A DNA stretch of 64,000 nt from Metaphire vulgaris (taxonomy: Eukaryota > Annelida > Clitellata > Crassiclitellata > Megascolecidae), in the NCBI GenBank assembly GCA_018105865.1, contig CM030870.1:2397501-2461500 (forward strand). Direction: 5' to 3'. Numbering within the stretch: the stretch's first letter is position 1; every line of letters starts with the position of its first letter. Both the position numbers and the translations under genes were made by a program. Positions 55,201 to 58,200 of this stretch are shown here, piece after piece. The notes beneath the pieces are model-generated. The model was not told where the DNA came from. It did no database searches and saw nothing but the letters and a program-made list of their open reading frames with translations.

Positions 55201-58200
55201 AAGTTTGGAGAAAGGTCATTCTATTGGTAACAATTGTTTGGTCGTTACCTGAGGAAGTGTCGGAAGCTTTTAACGAATACATTTTGACGAACACAAAAAT
55301 ACGTTACAGAGTCACAAATGGTCACAGTTGCGTGATTTTAACTTTTACATAGGCCTAATTATTACGTGCGCTGGAGAAATTGGCTAGGAAATAATCATTG
55401 AAATGTTGTTCAGCATGAATTCAATGATTGGGTATTAGGTATAGGTATTGGATTAGTATTATCCTGCACTGTATATACAAATGCAAGCGGTGCAGCATCT
55501 TTCTAGTCTATATATAAATATGTACAATATTGAAACATTGTTCATATAGCTTTATTCTTTTGGATTTGCATTGAACCAGCTGATGCATACCGTCATACGT
55601 TTAATTCCTCGATTGCAGCATCAAGCTTGGGCGTATATGTAGACTACGCTATAACAAAGTTTGGATAATCTCTTTAAATAACTGACAATGGATGAAGTGT
55701 GAATGAATGTTGAGACTCCAGAAGAACGAAGCCAGCGAATGGCGCGAGAGCGAGAGCAAACTTCTCGAAAAAAGTCCGGAGAATCTAGCTGTTCGGCGTG
55801 GTGTCCCGTCACTTCCTGGACCGTCACTTCCTGGACCGTTCATAATGTTCTATCTGTTATGTCGTTGGTGCGATAGGCGTAACTCCACTTCTCAGGGATC
55901 GTCTTCATTGGCTTCGAGTCCCTGAGCGGATTGTGTTCAAGAGATGCTGGCAATGCAGAGTATTACGACCCGCACTGTGATTAGTATTATCCTGCATATA
56001 GCTTCGCCTCTCTTGTAAAGACACAGCAGTGCAGTGATAGGAGATTGTCACTCCGTTGTAGTCGTAGGGTCAAAGTTCAGGTTCCTCCTCCCTCCAAGAC
56101 TGCCAAGTTTGGAGAGAGATCATTTACATGCGGCAACCCTATCTTGTGGAACTCTCTTCCTGATCACGTCACCACAGCTGATACTCCTGAACATTTCATC
56201 AAGAGCTTAAAAACGCATCTGTTTGGGTTGGGGTATAGTTGAGATGTTAAAGCGCTTTTGTTGTGGGCCTCAGCCTTGTTACAGCGCTATAGAAATCGTC
56301 CAAGAATGAATGAATGAATGAATGTTATGTGTATGTAAACAAGTGTATACACTATGATATACAAATCGTTGTGATCTGCAATAATACTTAGAATTACTTA
56401 CTTAGAATATATAATATAGAAATTCGAGATATTTTACTTACTTCCTTACAATGGTTTGAGTAAGCAGTGACGCAGACTAGAACTATTCAAATTTTGAATC
56501 GTTGGATTACGGTTACTGTTATTTTTTACCACCTACACTGGGCGGAGGGGTCAAAACTGCCCAAAAATTGTTGACACAATGGACAGCCCCCAACCTACCT
56601 ACCTACCTACCTATATACCTATTTACTTCCATTTACAATGACGGTCCAGGAAGTGACGGTCCAGGAAGTGACAGGGAACCGTTCGGCGTTCACAAAATAC
56701 ACAAAAAGTCCAGCGTTCACGCGATTTCCGACCATCAAGTGAGAATGAGGAGCAGGCTGTTGCTCGGCGTGCAAAAGCAGCACAGCAAACAAGAGAATCA
56801 AGCACTGCATGTCGTTCGACACTGCCAAATCATTACACTTACGTTGACTATCAAATTTCAGAAAATTCCTGCGAATGGGCGTTAACTCGGTTGAAGGAAA
56901 AGGCGGCAAGTTAAGGACAATTAATTGTGCAAAATGTTATTGCATTTGCGCAAAATCGGGTGGTAAAACAGCCACTCTCCCCCGTCATTTTTGACGGGTA
57001 AACACCTAGTAATTAATAATACAATACAATAGAAAGATAACACTTAATTATTAAAATAAAGCACAGAATTTAAATTGCAAATTTTATTAAGGTTTCATAA
57101 AGTGAGAAAAGGCAATTGATAGAGCCTTTCTGATTTATCAGATTAATTATAAGATATAAAAAAGAAACATGAGCATATAGATCAAATAATTATCAAAAAG
57201 CTAAGGAAGTAATTAGATTAATGATTTAGGTTACAAGGTATGTAAAAAGAAGAGTTGCTCATAATTACACATAATATGTCATAAGAAGGAAATAAAAAGA
57301 TACCAGAAGGGAACAACATTCCCACAAATAAGTATCTTAGATTGTAGTATAAAATTTATTACAAAAAAGATGACATCATAACAGACACTATAGTTTTGTG
57401 GGTTTGGTACCGTGGTAGTTTGTAATTAGATTTAACATTCACCTGATATAATAAATTTATTAATCTTATTTTTAAATTCATGTAGGTTAGATGTTATTTT
57501 TAATGAAGTAGGAAGGCTATTACAAATATGGGGTCCAGAACATTTAATCGTGAAGATTCTAGTATTTGTATGTGCATTAGGAATCAAAAATTTATTATAG
57601 TTTCTTATATTGTGTGAGTGCAATTTATTAGTAGATGTAAAGAATTCATCCTTATAGAAAGTTAAAGGCAATAGATTATTAGAGTACTTATACATGAAAA
57701 TAGCTGTTTGTTGTTTGTATCTATTAGCAATGTTGAGTATATTTAGATTTGAGAATAAATTAGAGATATTGCAGTGTTGGTGTAAATTTTTGGTTAGCCT
57801 AATACCGGTAGTTATTTTGGATTTTTGAATTTGACAATAGCTATGTCAAAGTTTGATTAGGCACCCAAGAATAAGCATCTACTATGGTGTTCCTTTTGAA
57901 AGTGTTATATAAATTTATTAGATTTTACTAACTTATGTGGTCTTGACAATGATATTGTCATACCTTCCTTTCATATTTATATATCCTCACTTGCATAATA
58001 TTCCTATATTAAGCCCTTGATAATTAAATATAACATGAAGAGTCATGTTGGAATCCTTATGCCTAGCGGATCTTGTGAAGTGGTTAAAGCGTTGTTCTTG
58101 TCAGCAGATTTCAAGTACTTTTTGATTGATTCTAAGCTGAAACTGAACAATATTTATTGGCAGTTGTTGCATGACTAAGATGCTTGTTTAATGTATCATT

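Larger units (their letters stand above)
53892..57009 (+). mobile_element. Helitron, decayed, with nested insert
   Basis: It starts TCTATATATATATAATTCTC after an A. It ends with the hairpin CCCGTCATTTTTGACGGG, then TAAACACCTAG, followed by T. A TC start, an A/T target, a hairpin about 8 bases before a CTRR end and no target duplication are the standard Helitron marks. Around 55700-56900 are protein remnants (VETPEERSQRMAREREQTS; SPENLAVRRSQNTQKVQRS; EEQAVARRAKAAQQTRESS) like the R-R-x-A-E-x-P-E-x-R repeats at the start of Helitron polyproteins. The Rep and helicase domains are not seen. Confidence 0.75.
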
